DNA from: Arthrobacter frigidicola
GTDB lineage: Bacteria; Actinomycetota; Actinomycetes; Actinomycetales; Micrococcaceae
Reading direction: 5' to 3'
Assembly: GCA_003602285.1 (NCBI GenBank)
Contig: QZVU01000002.1
Span: 434,001-498,000, forward strand
DNA: 64,000 nt
This document shows, in pieces, positions 16,494 through 24,387 of the stretch (positions are counted from its first letter, which is position 1; the number at the start of each line of letters is the position of its first letter). The translations under genes and the position numbers were made by a program. The notes beneath the pieces are model-generated. The model made no database searches. It worked only from the letters and a program-made list of their open reading frames with translations, and was not told where the DNA came from.

Positions 16494-17546
16494 TCAGGAA
16501 CGGCCCAGTGCTTCCCGGACCCGTGGGGCCACCTCGGTGCCGAAGAGGCGGATATTCTCAAGCAGGACGTCGTTCGGCATCGGCCCCAGCCCGTACTTGA
16601 GGTCGAACCTGTTCACTCCCAGTGCCTTCATGCTCCGCACAATCCGCCGCGCCACCGTCTCGGGGGATCCCACATAAAGCGAGCCGACGGCGATCTCCTT
16701 CTCGTAGAATTCCCGCGTGATCGGCGGGAAGCCACGCTCGTAGCGCGCCTCCAGCTGGAAGGTTTCGTACGTCGGCCAGTACTCCTCGATGGCCTGCTCG
16801 TCGGTGGCCGCGACATGACCGGTCGAGTGCAGCCCGATCGGGAGTTCACCGAATCCCGCCTCGGCGGTCGCCTGCCGGTAAAGCTCGCTCAGCTTGGCAA
16901 AGCGTGCCGGGTTGCCGCCGATTACGGCAAGCATCAGGGGAAAGCCGTACTGCGCCGCACGCACCACCGACGCCGGGTTCCCGCCGACTCCGATCCAGGT
17001 AGGCAGGGCGCCGGCCGTGGTCCGCGGGAAGACCTCGAGGCCGTCCAAGGCAGGGCGGGTGGTGCCGGACCAGGTGACCGGCTTCTCGGACCGGAGCCGG
17101 GAGAACAGCTCAAGCTTCTCCTCGAACAGGCGGTCATAGTCCTCGAGGTCGAAGCCGAACAGGGGGAACGATTCCTTGCTGGAGCCGCGGCCGAGAATCA
17201 CCTCGGCCCGACCCTGGGAGACGGCATCGAGGGTCGCATACCGCTGGAAAACGCGGACCGGGTCATCCGAACTCAGGACCGTAACGGCCGAGCCGAGCCG
17301 GATGCGGGAGGTCTGGCCGGCGACGGCCGCCAGTACGATGTCGGGCGCCGAGAGCGGCATTTCCTCAACGTGGTGCTCGCCGAGGCCGAAGAAATCGAGG
17401 CCTGATTCCTCGGCGGCAACACCTTCACGAACTAGGGCGTGGATGCTGCGGGGCTGGCTGAGCAGCTCTCCTTTCCTGTCTGTGGTCACGTCGCCGAAAC
17501 TGTCGACGCCGATCACGATCGGGTACTGCTCGAGGATGTCAGCCAT
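16494..17546 (-). CDS. LLM-class flavin-dependent oxidoreductase
   Basis: A 350-residue bacterial-luciferase-like monooxygenase. Conserved features include DFFGLGEHHVEEMPLSAP, TSRIRLGSAVTVLSSDDPVR, GRAEVILGRGSS and LPTWIGVGGNPASV. The family uses FMNH2 or F420 to oxidise or reduce small organic molecules. The ATG at 17546 is favoured by GGAG five bases upstream and gives the same N-terminus as the paralogue at 18953; the open frame beyond it enters the operator array. It diverges from the MarR gene at 17697. It shares its whole length with the other LLM protein here, so the two probably arose by duplication. Substrate unknown. Confidence 0.88.
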   Translation of the reverse strand: MADILEQYPIVIGVDSFGDVTTDRKGELLSQPRSIHALVREGVAAEESGLDFFGLGEHHVEEMPLSAPDIVLAAVAGQTSRIRLGSAVTVLSSDDPVRVFQRYATLDAVSQGRAEVILGRGSSKESFPLFGFDLEDYDRLFEEKLELFSRLRSEKPVTWSGTTRPALDGLEVFPRTTAGALPTWIGVGGNPASVVRAAQYGFPLMLAVIGGNPARFAKLSELYRQATAEAGFGELPIGLHSTGHVAATDEQAIEEYWPTYETFQLEARYERGFPPITREFYEKEIAVGSLYVGSPETVARRIVRSMKALGVNRFDLKYGLGPMPNDVLLENIRLFGTEVAPRVREALGRS

Positions 17547-17573
17547 TTCATCTCCAACGCTTTGAGTTCGTAA

Positions 17574-17676
17574 TTGATATGTCAACTAAAGACGACCCTA
17601 GGGTGCACTAGTGGACATGTCAATAACGCCTCAAAGTTGACATATCAACTACCAGAGCTTATTGTGGACATGTCAA
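17574..17676. promoter_or_regulatory. four-copy MarR-type operator array
   Basis: Four copies of a 12-base near-palindrome lie in the divergent gap: TTGATATGTCAA (17574-17585), TGGACATGTCAA (17612-17623), TTGACATATCAA (17637-17648, extended to the dyad AGTTGA-CATA-TCAACT) and TGGACATGTCAA (17665-17676). Start-to-start distances are 38, 25 and 28 bases. The array covers both divergent promoters, between the LLM oxidoreductase gene and the MarR gene. The MarR protein at 17697 is the expected ligand. Confidence 0.72.
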
Positions 17677-17696
17677 CCACACCTGGAGGGAATGTG

Positions 17697-18212
17697 ATGG
17701 CCGCTTACAGCGCCGCAAAGGAAAACCGGGGCCCCCATCCAGCCCGTCGAAGCCCCACGGGCACCGAGCTCGCCATCTGGCGCAGGCTCCTCGATACGAC
17801 GGCCGAACTCCGGCGCCGCATGGCCACCGTCCTGAGCGCCTCGAACCTGTCAGGCCAGGACTACGAGGTTCTTCTGGCGCTCGTCGAGGCCGACGGCCGC
17901 CAGGTGCGGTCCTCGGAGCTTGCGGGGGCGATCAACTGGGAACGCAGCCGGCTCTCACACCACATTGGCCGGATGGAGAAGCGGGAACTGGTGCGCCGCG
18001 AGGAATGCCTGACGGACAACCGGGGCGCCTTCGTCCGGCTCACCGACGCAGGAGCCGACGCCTTCCGGCGGGCCTCCGTGCCGCAGCTGCAGGCGGTGAA
18101 GGAGCACTTCGCCGACGCGCTCAGCCCGGCACAGCTTGAGAACCTTGCCGACATCCTCGACTCACTCCAACGACACTTCCAGTCCGATTCCTCCAAGGAG
18201 GACCCACGATGA
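17697..18212 (+). CDS. MarR family regulator
   Basis: A 171-residue winged-helix regulator. The DNA-binding region is QVRSSELAGAINWERSRLSHHIGRMEKRELVRREEC, followed by the wing DNRGAFVRLTDAGADAF, and a C-terminal dimerisation helix. The ATG at 17697 has GGAGGG six bases upstream; the longer open frame includes the operator array and is rejected. Its stop overlaps the next gene (ATGA), and it diverges from the LLM gene. It most likely represses both directions through the four sites at 17574-17676 and is relieved by a small, perhaps aromatic or electrophilic, compound. Confidence 0.9.
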   Translation: MAAYSAAKENRGPHPARRSPTGTELAIWRRLLDTTAELRRRMATVLSASNLSGQDYEVLLALVEADGRQVRSSELAGAINWERSRLSHHIGRMEKRELVRREECLTDNRGAFVRLTDAGADAFRRASVPQLQAVKEHFADALSPAQLENLADILDSLQRHFQSDSSKEDPR

Positions 18213-18874
18213 CCAGCCCTACTTCAACCACCACCCTGCCGCGGATCGGAATCCTCGGAGCAGGCCATGTCGGCCCGGCCATCGGCCGGGTTGCCATCGA
18301 GGCCGGCTACCCGGTCTCCATCGCCGGGTCCGGCGACCCCGCGAAGATCGCCCTCATCACCCAGATCCTCGTTCCGGGAGCGAAGGCCGACTGGCCCGCA
18401 CAGGTGGCGGCCGAGGCCGACATCGTGATCCTGGCGATCCCGCTGCACAAGTTCAACACCTTCGACCCGTCCCTGGTGGCAGGCAAGGTGGTCGTGGACC
18501 TCATGAACTACTGGGCGCCCATCGACGGCACGCAGCAGCTGTTCGAGGACCCGCGCTATGGCAGCAGCGAAATCGTCCAGCGGCACCTGAGCGGATCCCG
18601 GGTGGTCAAGTCCTTCAACCACGCCGGGTACCACGAGATCGAGGCGGAACGCCGCCCGGCCGGCTCCCCCGACCGGCTGGCACTGGGGGTGGCCGGTGAC
18701 GACCGGAAGGCGGTGGAGCTGGTCGCCGCCCTGGTGGAGAACATCGGCTACGACGCCGTCCTGCTAGACAGCCTCCACGAGGGTCGGATCCTCGAACCCG
18801 GCGGGCCGGTCTTTGGCGCTTCGCTCACTAAGGAGCAGTTCGCGCAGGTCCTTACCGAGAAGACCGCGGCCTAG
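18209..18874 (+). CDS. F420-reductase-like NAD(P)-binding oxidoreductase
   Basis: A 221-residue protein with an N-terminal Rossmann motif (IGILGAGHVGPAIGR) and the layout of the NADPH:F420 oxidoreductase family (PF03807-type): ADIVILAIPLHKF, KVVVDLMNYWAP, RVVKSFNHAGYHEIE. True F420 reductases pass hydride between NADPH and coenzyme F420, but many actinobacterial relatives are uncharacterised. It is coupled to the MarR gene by ATGA and followed by an LLM oxidoreductase, a family that includes F420-dependent members. A cofactor-supply role for the LLM enzymes is an inference. A smaller relative is encoded at 44983. Confidence 0.82.
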   Translation: MTSPTSTTTLPRIGILGAGHVGPAIGRVAIEAGYPVSIAGSGDPAKIALITQILVPGAKADWPAQVAAEADIVILAIPLHKFNTFDPSLVAGKVVVDLMNYWAPIDGTQQLFEDPRYGSSEIVQRHLSGSRVVKSFNHAGYHEIEAERRPAGSPDRLALGVAGDDRKAVELVAALVENIGYDAVLLDSLHEGRILEPGGPVFGASLTKEQFAQVLTEKTAA

Positions 18875-18952
18875 GCCGCACCGCCGTCGGCGGTAACCCC
18901 GCCAGGGACTCCGCGGGACTGCCCGCACCTTCATCCAGATAAAGGAACAACT

Positions 18953-20020
18953 GTGAACGACTCACCAAGCCTGCGGACGGGCTTTCCCCTGACCTTCGGA
19001 CTCGACACCTTCGGTGATGTCCATTCTGACGAGAACGGGACCCTCAATTCGCACGCCCAGACGATCCGTAACATCGTCGAGCAGGGCGTCCTTGCGGACT
19101 CCGTGGGCATTGATTTCTTCGGCATCGGCGAGCATCACACCGACGACTACCCGCTCTCCGCCGGTGACCTGGTGCTCAGCGCCATTGCAGCGCAGACCAG
19201 GAAGATCCATCTCGGCTCGGCCGTGACCGTGCTGAGCTCCGATGATCCCGTCCGCGTCTTCCAGCGGTACTCCACCCTGAATGCGCTGTCCTCGGGGCGG
19301 GTCGAGGTGATCCTGGGCCGCGGTTCGAGCATCGATTCGTTCCCGCTCTTCGGCTACGACCTCAGCGACTATGAAGTGCTCTTCGAGGAGAAGTCGGAGC
19401 TGTTCGCCGAGCTGCTCAAGGGAAGCCCCGTCACCTGGACCGGCACAACCCGCGCCGCGCTCAAGGACCAGGACGTCGTTCCGCACCTTGAGGCTGAGTC
19501 GTTTCCCACCTGGATCGGCGTCGGGGGAAGCCCGCAGTCGGTCGTCCGGGCCGCCCGCCACGGGTACAACCTCATCCTCGCCATCATCGGCGGGTCGCCC
19601 GCCCGTTTCCAGCCGTTCTCCAACCTCTACCTCGAGGCACTTGAGCACTTTGAGCGCCCGGCCCAGCCGATCGGCGTGCATTCCATGGGCCACGTGGCCG
19701 CGACCGACGAGCAGGCCCAGGAGGAGTTCTGGCCCCGGTACCTCGCGGTGATGAAGCACGTGAGCAGGACCCGCGGGTTCGCCATTCCAACCCCGGAATC
19801 GTTCAAGCATGAGATCGGTCCGCACGGCGCCATCTACGTCGGCTCCCCGGAGACGGTGGCCCGTAAGATCGCCGCCAACCTCAGGGTCCTCCACGCGTCC
19901 CGGTTCCAGCTCAAGTTCGGGATGACGGGCCTGGCGCACACCGCGGTGATGAACAACATTGAGCTGTACGGCACCAAGGTGATCCCGCTGGTCCGCGAGA
20001 TCCTCGGCAGCGAGTCCTAA
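18953..20020 (+). CDS. LLM-class flavin-dependent oxidoreductase, second copy
   Basis: A 355-residue luciferase-like oxidoreductase closely related to the one at 16494, with matching blocks such as DFFGIGEHHTDDYPLSAGD, LGSAVTVLSSDDPVRVFQRY, VEVILGRGSSIDSFPLFGYD and FPTWIGVGGSPQSVVRAA. The GTG start at 18953 follows AAAGGA at 7 bases and gives an N-terminus (FPLTFGLDTFGDVHSDENG) parallel to the paralogue. It is the last gene of the MarR/NAD(P)-protein operon. The cofactor, FMN or F420, cannot be decided from sequence alone, nor can the substrate. Confidence 0.88.
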   Translation: MNDSPSLRTGFPLTFGLDTFGDVHSDENGTLNSHAQTIRNIVEQGVLADSVGIDFFGIGEHHTDDYPLSAGDLVLSAIAAQTRKIHLGSAVTVLSSDDPVRVFQRYSTLNALSSGRVEVILGRGSSIDSFPLFGYDLSDYEVLFEEKSELFAELLKGSPVTWTGTTRAALKDQDVVPHLEAESFPTWIGVGGSPQSVVRAARHGYNLILAIIGGSPARFQPFSNLYLEALEHFERPAQPIGVHSMGHVAATDEQAQEEFWPRYLAVMKHVSRTRGFAIPTPESFKHEIGPHGAIYVGSPETVARKIAANLRVLHASRFQLKFGMTGLAHTAVMNNIELYGTKVIPLVREILGSES

Positions 20021-20048
20021 AACCTCGCCACGGCCGCTCCGGCCCCCT

Positions 20049-20076
20049 CCGCGGTCCTCAATGGCGAGGACCGCGG
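20049..20076. terminator. bidirectional terminator hairpin
   Basis: CCGCGGTCCTC and GAGGACCGCGG form an 11-bp perfect stem around a 6-base loop, with further pairing outside. It lies between the convergent LLM gene (ends 20020) and the FtsX-type permease gene (ends 20123), so it can serve both. Confidence 0.65.
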
Positions 20077-20122
20077 GAGGGCCGGGGCGCCGTGACGTCG
20101 ACCGTTGAACCAGGGGCCGACC

Positions 20123-22705
20123 TCAGTCGGCCGCCAGCCCGGCCACAGGCGAGAGCCGCGCGGCCCGGCGGGCCGGGAGCACCGAGGCGAGGAGCCCGGC
20201 AGCGACCGCCACGGCGAGTACCGCCGCGATCTGCCCCACCGGCAGGGACAGTTGAACGGTGGCAAGCTCGCGGAGCGCCGACTGTGCGCCGAGCACTCCA
20301 TATCCAATCCCGAGGCCGGTGCCGAGCAGTGCGGCGACGCCGGCGATCAACACCGCCTCGACGGCGAGCATGCCGCGCAGCTGCCCCCTGGTCAGGCCGA
20401 GCGCGCGGAGCAGAGAGTTCTCACGGCGCCTCTCGAGCACCGACAGTGAGAGCGTGTTGGCGACGCCGATCAGGGCGATCAGCACCGCCACCGCGAGCAG
20501 CCCGGTCACGATCAGCAGCATCACATCGATGATCTCGTTGTATGCGACACGCTCGACGGCCGCTCCGGAGACCTGGTATTCGGGCACCCCGGTGGCGGCG
20601 ACGAGCTGCGCCTTGATCTCCGACAGGGCCGGCCCGTCCAACCCGTCGTCGAGCTGCAGCCAGAACGTTGTGCCCAGGTAGTCGGCGAGGGTTCCGCCGG
20701 CGGAAGCCTGGCCGGAGCTTTCCCCGGTATCCCCGGTGAATGCGTCCAGGGCGTCCGGCGGGGTTCCGCCCAGCTGCTCCGCCGTGGCCTTGGTGATCAG
20801 CGGCACGAAGAGGGTCGAAGCCGTCGCTGTGACCGGCAGTGTCGCGGGCCCATTCGCCGTCTTGAGGGTGATTTCGGCCTCCCCAAACGTCTGCGGGCCC
20901 AGGACCATCCCGTCGGTCAGGACCGTGTCCTGGGAGCGCAGGACAGCGGCGAGCTCCTCCGGATCGGCGGCGTACACGAGCCGTCCGCCGTCCTCGTCGC
21001 TGCTCAGCAGCACCGGGGTCAGTTCCACCGCTGACTTCACGCCCTCGACCGCCAGGAGGGTCTGGGCGTCGGCAGTGGACGCCGTGCCGCCCGGAAGGTG
21101 GCCCACCGCCCCGGATACGCCCCCGAGGCCGGAGACCTCGACGTCGACGAGGAAGTTTTCGGCCAGCTCGGCGTTGAACGAGGTCCGGGCGGTCTGCGCC
21201 CCGACGATCATCATCATCACCAGGGTCACGCCCACGATGAGGGCCGAGGACGAGGCGGTGGTCCGTGCCGGGTTCCGGACGGCGTTGAGGGAGGCGAGCT
21301 GTCCGGCCAGTCCGAGGGGCCGGGCCAGCCGTCCGACCGCGGCGACGCAGAAGGGGACGAAGAACGGCGCGAGAAGGATGACGCCGAGGAATGAGACGCC
21401 GCCTCCGGCCACGGCCGGAACCAGCCCGGCCGAGAAGGCGCCCAGCACGAGCAGAGCCCCGCCCGCCACGAGTGCCAGAAGGCCGAGGGTCAGGCGCACC
21501 TTGCCGCTCCTGCTCTTCACATCCGCCGGCGCGCCGGGGCGCAGGGCGGCCAGGGGGGCGACGCGGGTGGCGGCCCGTGCCGGGACGACGGCGGCGAGCA
21601 GGGTCATCAGGACACCCACCACCAGGCCGGCCACAACGGCCGACGGGGGAACAGCGAGGACAGCGACCGAACCGGCGTCGGTCCGCCGGGCCAGGCCCAC
21701 GAGAACCGCAAGAACCCCGACGGCGAGGAGCACGCCGAGGACGGAGGCCACCACCCCGACGACGCCGGCCTCGACGAGCACCGACCTTTGGATCTGCCGG
21801 CGTTCCGCGCCGATGGTGCGCAGCAGGGCCAGTTCCCGGGTGCGCTGGGCCACCAGCACGGAGAAGGTGTTGGAGATGACCAGTCCGGCGACCAGGACGG
21901 AGACGGCGGCGAAGGCAAGCAGGACCGCCGTGAGGATGTCGTCTCCATTCGAGAGGGTCGCGACGTCCGCCGTGGTCTGCTCGGCAGCAGTGCGCACGAC
22001 CACGCCCTCACGCTGATCCGCGGGAAGGTCGTCGAGGGCAGCTGAGGCGGCCGCCGCGACGGCAGCAGGATCCGCGCCCGGTGCCAGGGCCAGCTGGACG
22101 TGGTTCACGACGGTCTCGCCGCCGGTGGCTTCCCGCACCAGGGAGGCCGGCGCGAGGACCTGGACGGTGTCGGAGATGGTCGGATCCGGGCTTCGTTCCG
22201 TCAGGCCGGTCACCGTCAAGGCTCCGGCCGGGTCGGTGGAGGGGCCGCCGGTAACGATGGCCACGGTGTCACCTGGGGTCACCTCCAGGCGGGCGGCCGA
22301 GGTGCTGTCAATGGCCACCTCGTTCGGCCCGGACGGCGCGGATCCCTGCGTCACCTCGGCGGTTTCCAGTTCCCCGGGCGCCGTGCTGGTGAGCGCGGCG
22401 GACGAGGTGCTGGACCCCGTCGTCAGCTGGGCAAATGCCCGTTCGAAGCCGTGCGCGGCCGCCACCCCGGGGAGGGGTTCGAGGGTCCCGACGGCGGCGG
22501 GTGGAACTCCGAGCCCATCAGGCCCGGAGACCACGAGGTCGGCCTTGGCGTAGGAGGCCCCGATGCTCGCACCGAGTGTCGCCTTGGTGGTGGCTCCGAC
22601 TGTGAGGGCCGCGGAGACAAAAGCCACACCGAGCATGACGGCGAGGCCGACGGCGATGAAACGCCGGGCGTGGACACGCACCTGGGCGAGGGCTACCTGC
22701 AGCAC
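20123..22705 (-). CDS. FtsX/MacB-type ABC transporter permease
   Basis: An 860-residue membrane protein with two FtsX domains. The N-terminal helix (FIAVGLAVMLGVAFVSAAL) is followed by a ~200-residue extracellular domain, then helices carrying the first FtsX core (VLVAQRTRELALLRTIGAER), a second extracellular part, and a C-terminal FtsX core (LSVLERRRENSLLRALGLTR). Such transporters do not form a classic channel; they couple ATP use to movement of lipids, peptides or antibiotics at the outer membrane face. The GTG at 22705 lies directly after the ATPase stop (TGA-C-GTG). The neighbouring two-component system suggests a role in envelope stress or peptide-antibiotic resistance. Confidence 0.9.
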   Translation of the reverse strand: MLQVALAQVRVHARRFIAVGLAVMLGVAFVSAALTVGATTKATLGASIGASYAKADLVVSGPDGLGVPPAAVGTLEPLPGVAAAHGFERAFAQLTTGSSTSSAALTSTAPGELETAEVTQGSAPSGPNEVAIDSTSAARLEVTPGDTVAIVTGGPSTDPAGALTVTGLTERSPDPTISDTVQVLAPASLVREATGGETVVNHVQLALAPGADPAAVAAAASAALDDLPADQREGVVVRTAAEQTTADVATLSNGDDILTAVLLAFAAVSVLVAGLVISNTFSVLVAQRTRELALLRTIGAERRQIQRSVLVEAGVVGVVASVLGVLLAVGVLAVLVGLARRTDAGSVAVLAVPPSAVVAGLVVGVLMTLLAAVVPARAATRVAPLAALRPGAPADVKSRSGKVRLTLGLLALVAGGALLVLGAFSAGLVPAVAGGGVSFLGVILLAPFFVPFCVAAVGRLARPLGLAGQLASLNAVRNPARTTASSSALIVGVTLVMMMIVGAQTARTSFNAELAENFLVDVEVSGLGGVSGAVGHLPGGTASTADAQTLLAVEGVKSAVELTPVLLSSDEDGGRLVYAADPEELAAVLRSQDTVLTDGMVLGPQTFGEAEITLKTANGPATLPVTATASTLFVPLITKATAEQLGGTPPDALDAFTGDTGESSGQASAGGTLADYLGTTFWLQLDDGLDGPALSEIKAQLVAATGVPEYQVSGAAVERVAYNEIIDVMLLIVTGLLAVAVLIALIGVANTLSLSVLERRRENSLLRALGLTRGQLRGMLAVEAVLIAGVAALLGTGLGIGYGVLGAQSALRELATVQLSLPVGQIAAVLAVAVAAGLLASVLPARRAARLSPVAGLAAD

Positions 22706-22706
22706 G

Positions 22707-23486
22707 TCAGGCCCCCAGCTTCGCGAGGGCGCCGAGGATCGCCTCGGGAGTCGACTGCTGCAGGTCACCGACGAGGGCCCCGTCCTTCATGAGGACCACC
22801 CGGTCGGCGTACGAGGCCGCGACCGGGTCGTGGGTCACCATGATGATGCTCTGGCCCATCTCCCGTGAGCTGCGGCGCAGCAGGGACAGCACCTCCGCCC
22901 CGGTGGCCGTGTCGAGGTTGCCGGTGGGTTCGTCACCAAAGATGACGTCGGGGCGGGTCAGCAGGGCCCGGGCGACGGCGACGCGCTGCTGTTGGCCGCC
23001 GGAGAGCTCGTGCGGTCGGTGGGCGAGCCGGTCGGTCAGCCCCAGCGTCGAGGAAACCTGCTTCAACCATTCCCGGTCTACGGAACCGCCGGCGAGGGCG
23101 ACGGGCAGGGTGATGTTCTGCTCGGCGGTCAGGGTCGGCACCAGGTTGAAGGCCTGGAACACGAATCCCACGCGCTCACGGCGCAGGCGGGTCAGGGCGG
23201 CGTCGGGAAGGCCGGTGATCTCGGTCCCGCCGATCCACAGCTGTCCGGCATCGATGCTGTCAAGGCCGGCCAGGCAGTGCATCAGGGTGGACTTGCCCGA
23301 CCCGGACGGGCCCATGATCGCCGTGAAGCGCTCCCGTTCGAAGTCAAGCGAGACATCCCGGAGGGCGTGGACGGCGGTTTCACCGCGCCCGTAGCTTTTG
23401 GAGACACCACGGGCGGCGACGGCGCCGGTCGGGGTGGGGGAGATTGAACCCGCAGGGGGCACGGGTGAATTCATTGCGATGGTCAT
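22707..23486 (-). CDS. MacB/LolD-type ABC transporter ATPase
   Basis: A 259-residue ATPase with Walker [11 protein letters not shown]-loop FVFQAFNLVPTLTAEQNI, signature [15 protein letters not shown], Walker B VIFGDEPTGNLD and switch region MVTHDPVAA. This is the pattern of ATPases that partner with FtsX-type permeases. The first 20 residues are a Pro/Ser-rich extension; an ATG four codons later is also possible. The gene order, kinase-regulator then ATPase-permease on the same strand, suggests that the response regulator at 23620 controls this transporter, although a terminator-like hairpin separates them. Confidence 0.92.
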   Translation of the reverse strand: MTIAMNSPVPPAGSISPTPTGAVAARGVSKSYGRGETAVHALRDVSLDFERERFTAIMGPSGSGKSTLMHCLAGLDSIDAGQLWIGGTEITGLPDAALTRLRRERVGFVFQAFNLVPTLTAEQNITLPVALAGGSVDREWLKQVSSTLGLTDRLAHRPHELSGGQQQRVAVARALLTRPDVIFGDEPTGNLDTATGAEVLSLLRRSSREMGQSIIMVTHDPVAASYADRVVLMKDGALVGDLQQSTPEAILGALAKLGA

Positions 23487-23581
23487 AATTCCACGTTAGG
23501 TGCCGCGGGCACCGGCCGAATCAGCGCAGGGGTGGAGCTTTCGGACCGGGCCTCATACCAGGGGATGACACGGGGACCGCT

Positions 23582-23611
23582 GCTCCCGCCGCAGGGAGCC
23601 CCGGCGGGAGC
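23582..23611 (-). terminator. hairpin after the response regulator gene
   Basis: GCTCCCGCCG and CGGCGGGAGC form a 10-bp stem with a 10-base loop, 8 bases beyond the stop of the response regulator gene and before the ABC operon on the same strand. Confidence 0.55.
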
Positions 23612-23619
23612 GACCCGGC

Positions 23620-24339
23620 TCAGGGGCGGACAATACCCATCTCGTAGGCCATCACGACGGCCTGCACCCGGTCCCGGGCCTCGAGTTTCGCGAGGACCCG
23701 GCCCACGTGTGTTTTCACCGTGGCCTCGGCAAGGAACAGCTTCGAGGCAATCTCCGGATTCGACAACCCCTGGGCGATCAATTCGAACACCTCGCGCTCG
23801 CGGGGCGTGAGCCGGGCGACCGCGGCGGCATGGGCGTCACGGACCGGAGAGGGCCGGCGCAGCAGCGATGCCACATGGTCAAGCAGGCGGCGCGTAGTGG
23901 ACGGCGCGATGACGGCGTCGCCCCGGTGGACCGTCCGAATCGCCTCCAGCAGTTCCTCGGGCGGTGCGTCCTTGAGGAGAAAGCCGGACGCCCCCGCATG
24001 TATTGCCGACAGCGCATATTCGTCGAGGTCGAACGTTGTCAAAACCACGATGCGCGGGCCGGACCCCCCGCCTCCGGCCTCCGCGAGAATGCGCCGGGTT
24101 GCCTCGATGCCGTCCATGCCTGGCATGCGGACGTCCATCAGGACGACGTCGGCCCGGGTGACGGCGAGCGTCCGAACCGCCTCCTGCCCGTTGGCGGCCT
24201 CGCCGATCACCTCAAGGTCGGGCTGTGAGTTGATCAGCATGGCGAATCCGCTGCGCACCAGATGCTGGTCATCGACGATCGCGACCCTGATGGGGGCCGC
24301 TGCCTGCCCGGGAGGCACTTCTCCTGCGGTGGTGTCCAT
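23620..24339 (-). CDS. NarL/LuxR-type response regulator
   Basis: A 239-residue two-domain regulator. The receiver domain (~18-135) has the acidic pair in IVDDQHLVRSGF, the phospho-Asp in VVLMDVRMPGMDG, the Thr in [11 protein letters not shown] and the Lys in GFLLKDAPPEELL. The LuxR helix-turn-helix is at ~170-235 ([43 protein letters not shown]). It is the partner of the histidine kinase encoded 48 bases upstream. Its likely target is the FtsX-type ABC operon beyond it. A paralogous system lies at 58302-60276. Confidence 0.93.
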   Translation of the reverse strand: MDTTAGEVPPGQAAAPIRVAIVDDQHLVRSGFAMLINSQPDLEVIGEAANGQEAVRTLAVTRADVVLMDVRMPGMDGIEATRRILAEAGGGGSGPRIVVLTTFDLDEYALSAIHAGASGFLLKDAPPEELLEAIRTVHRGDAVIAPSTTRRLLDHVASLLRRPSPVRDAHAAAVARLTPREREVFELIAQGLSNPEIASKLFLAEATVKTHVGRVLAKLEARDRVQAVVMAYEMGIVRP

Positions 24340-24387
24340 TAACGTTCTGCTCCTGTGGTCGGGAATCCGGCGGCGCTGCGCACGGGC

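Noticed and set aside
20736-22016. 426-codon plus-strand open frame
   Set aside because: Antisense to the FtsX-type permease; Ser/Thr/Ala/Arg-rich low-complexity translation with no motif.
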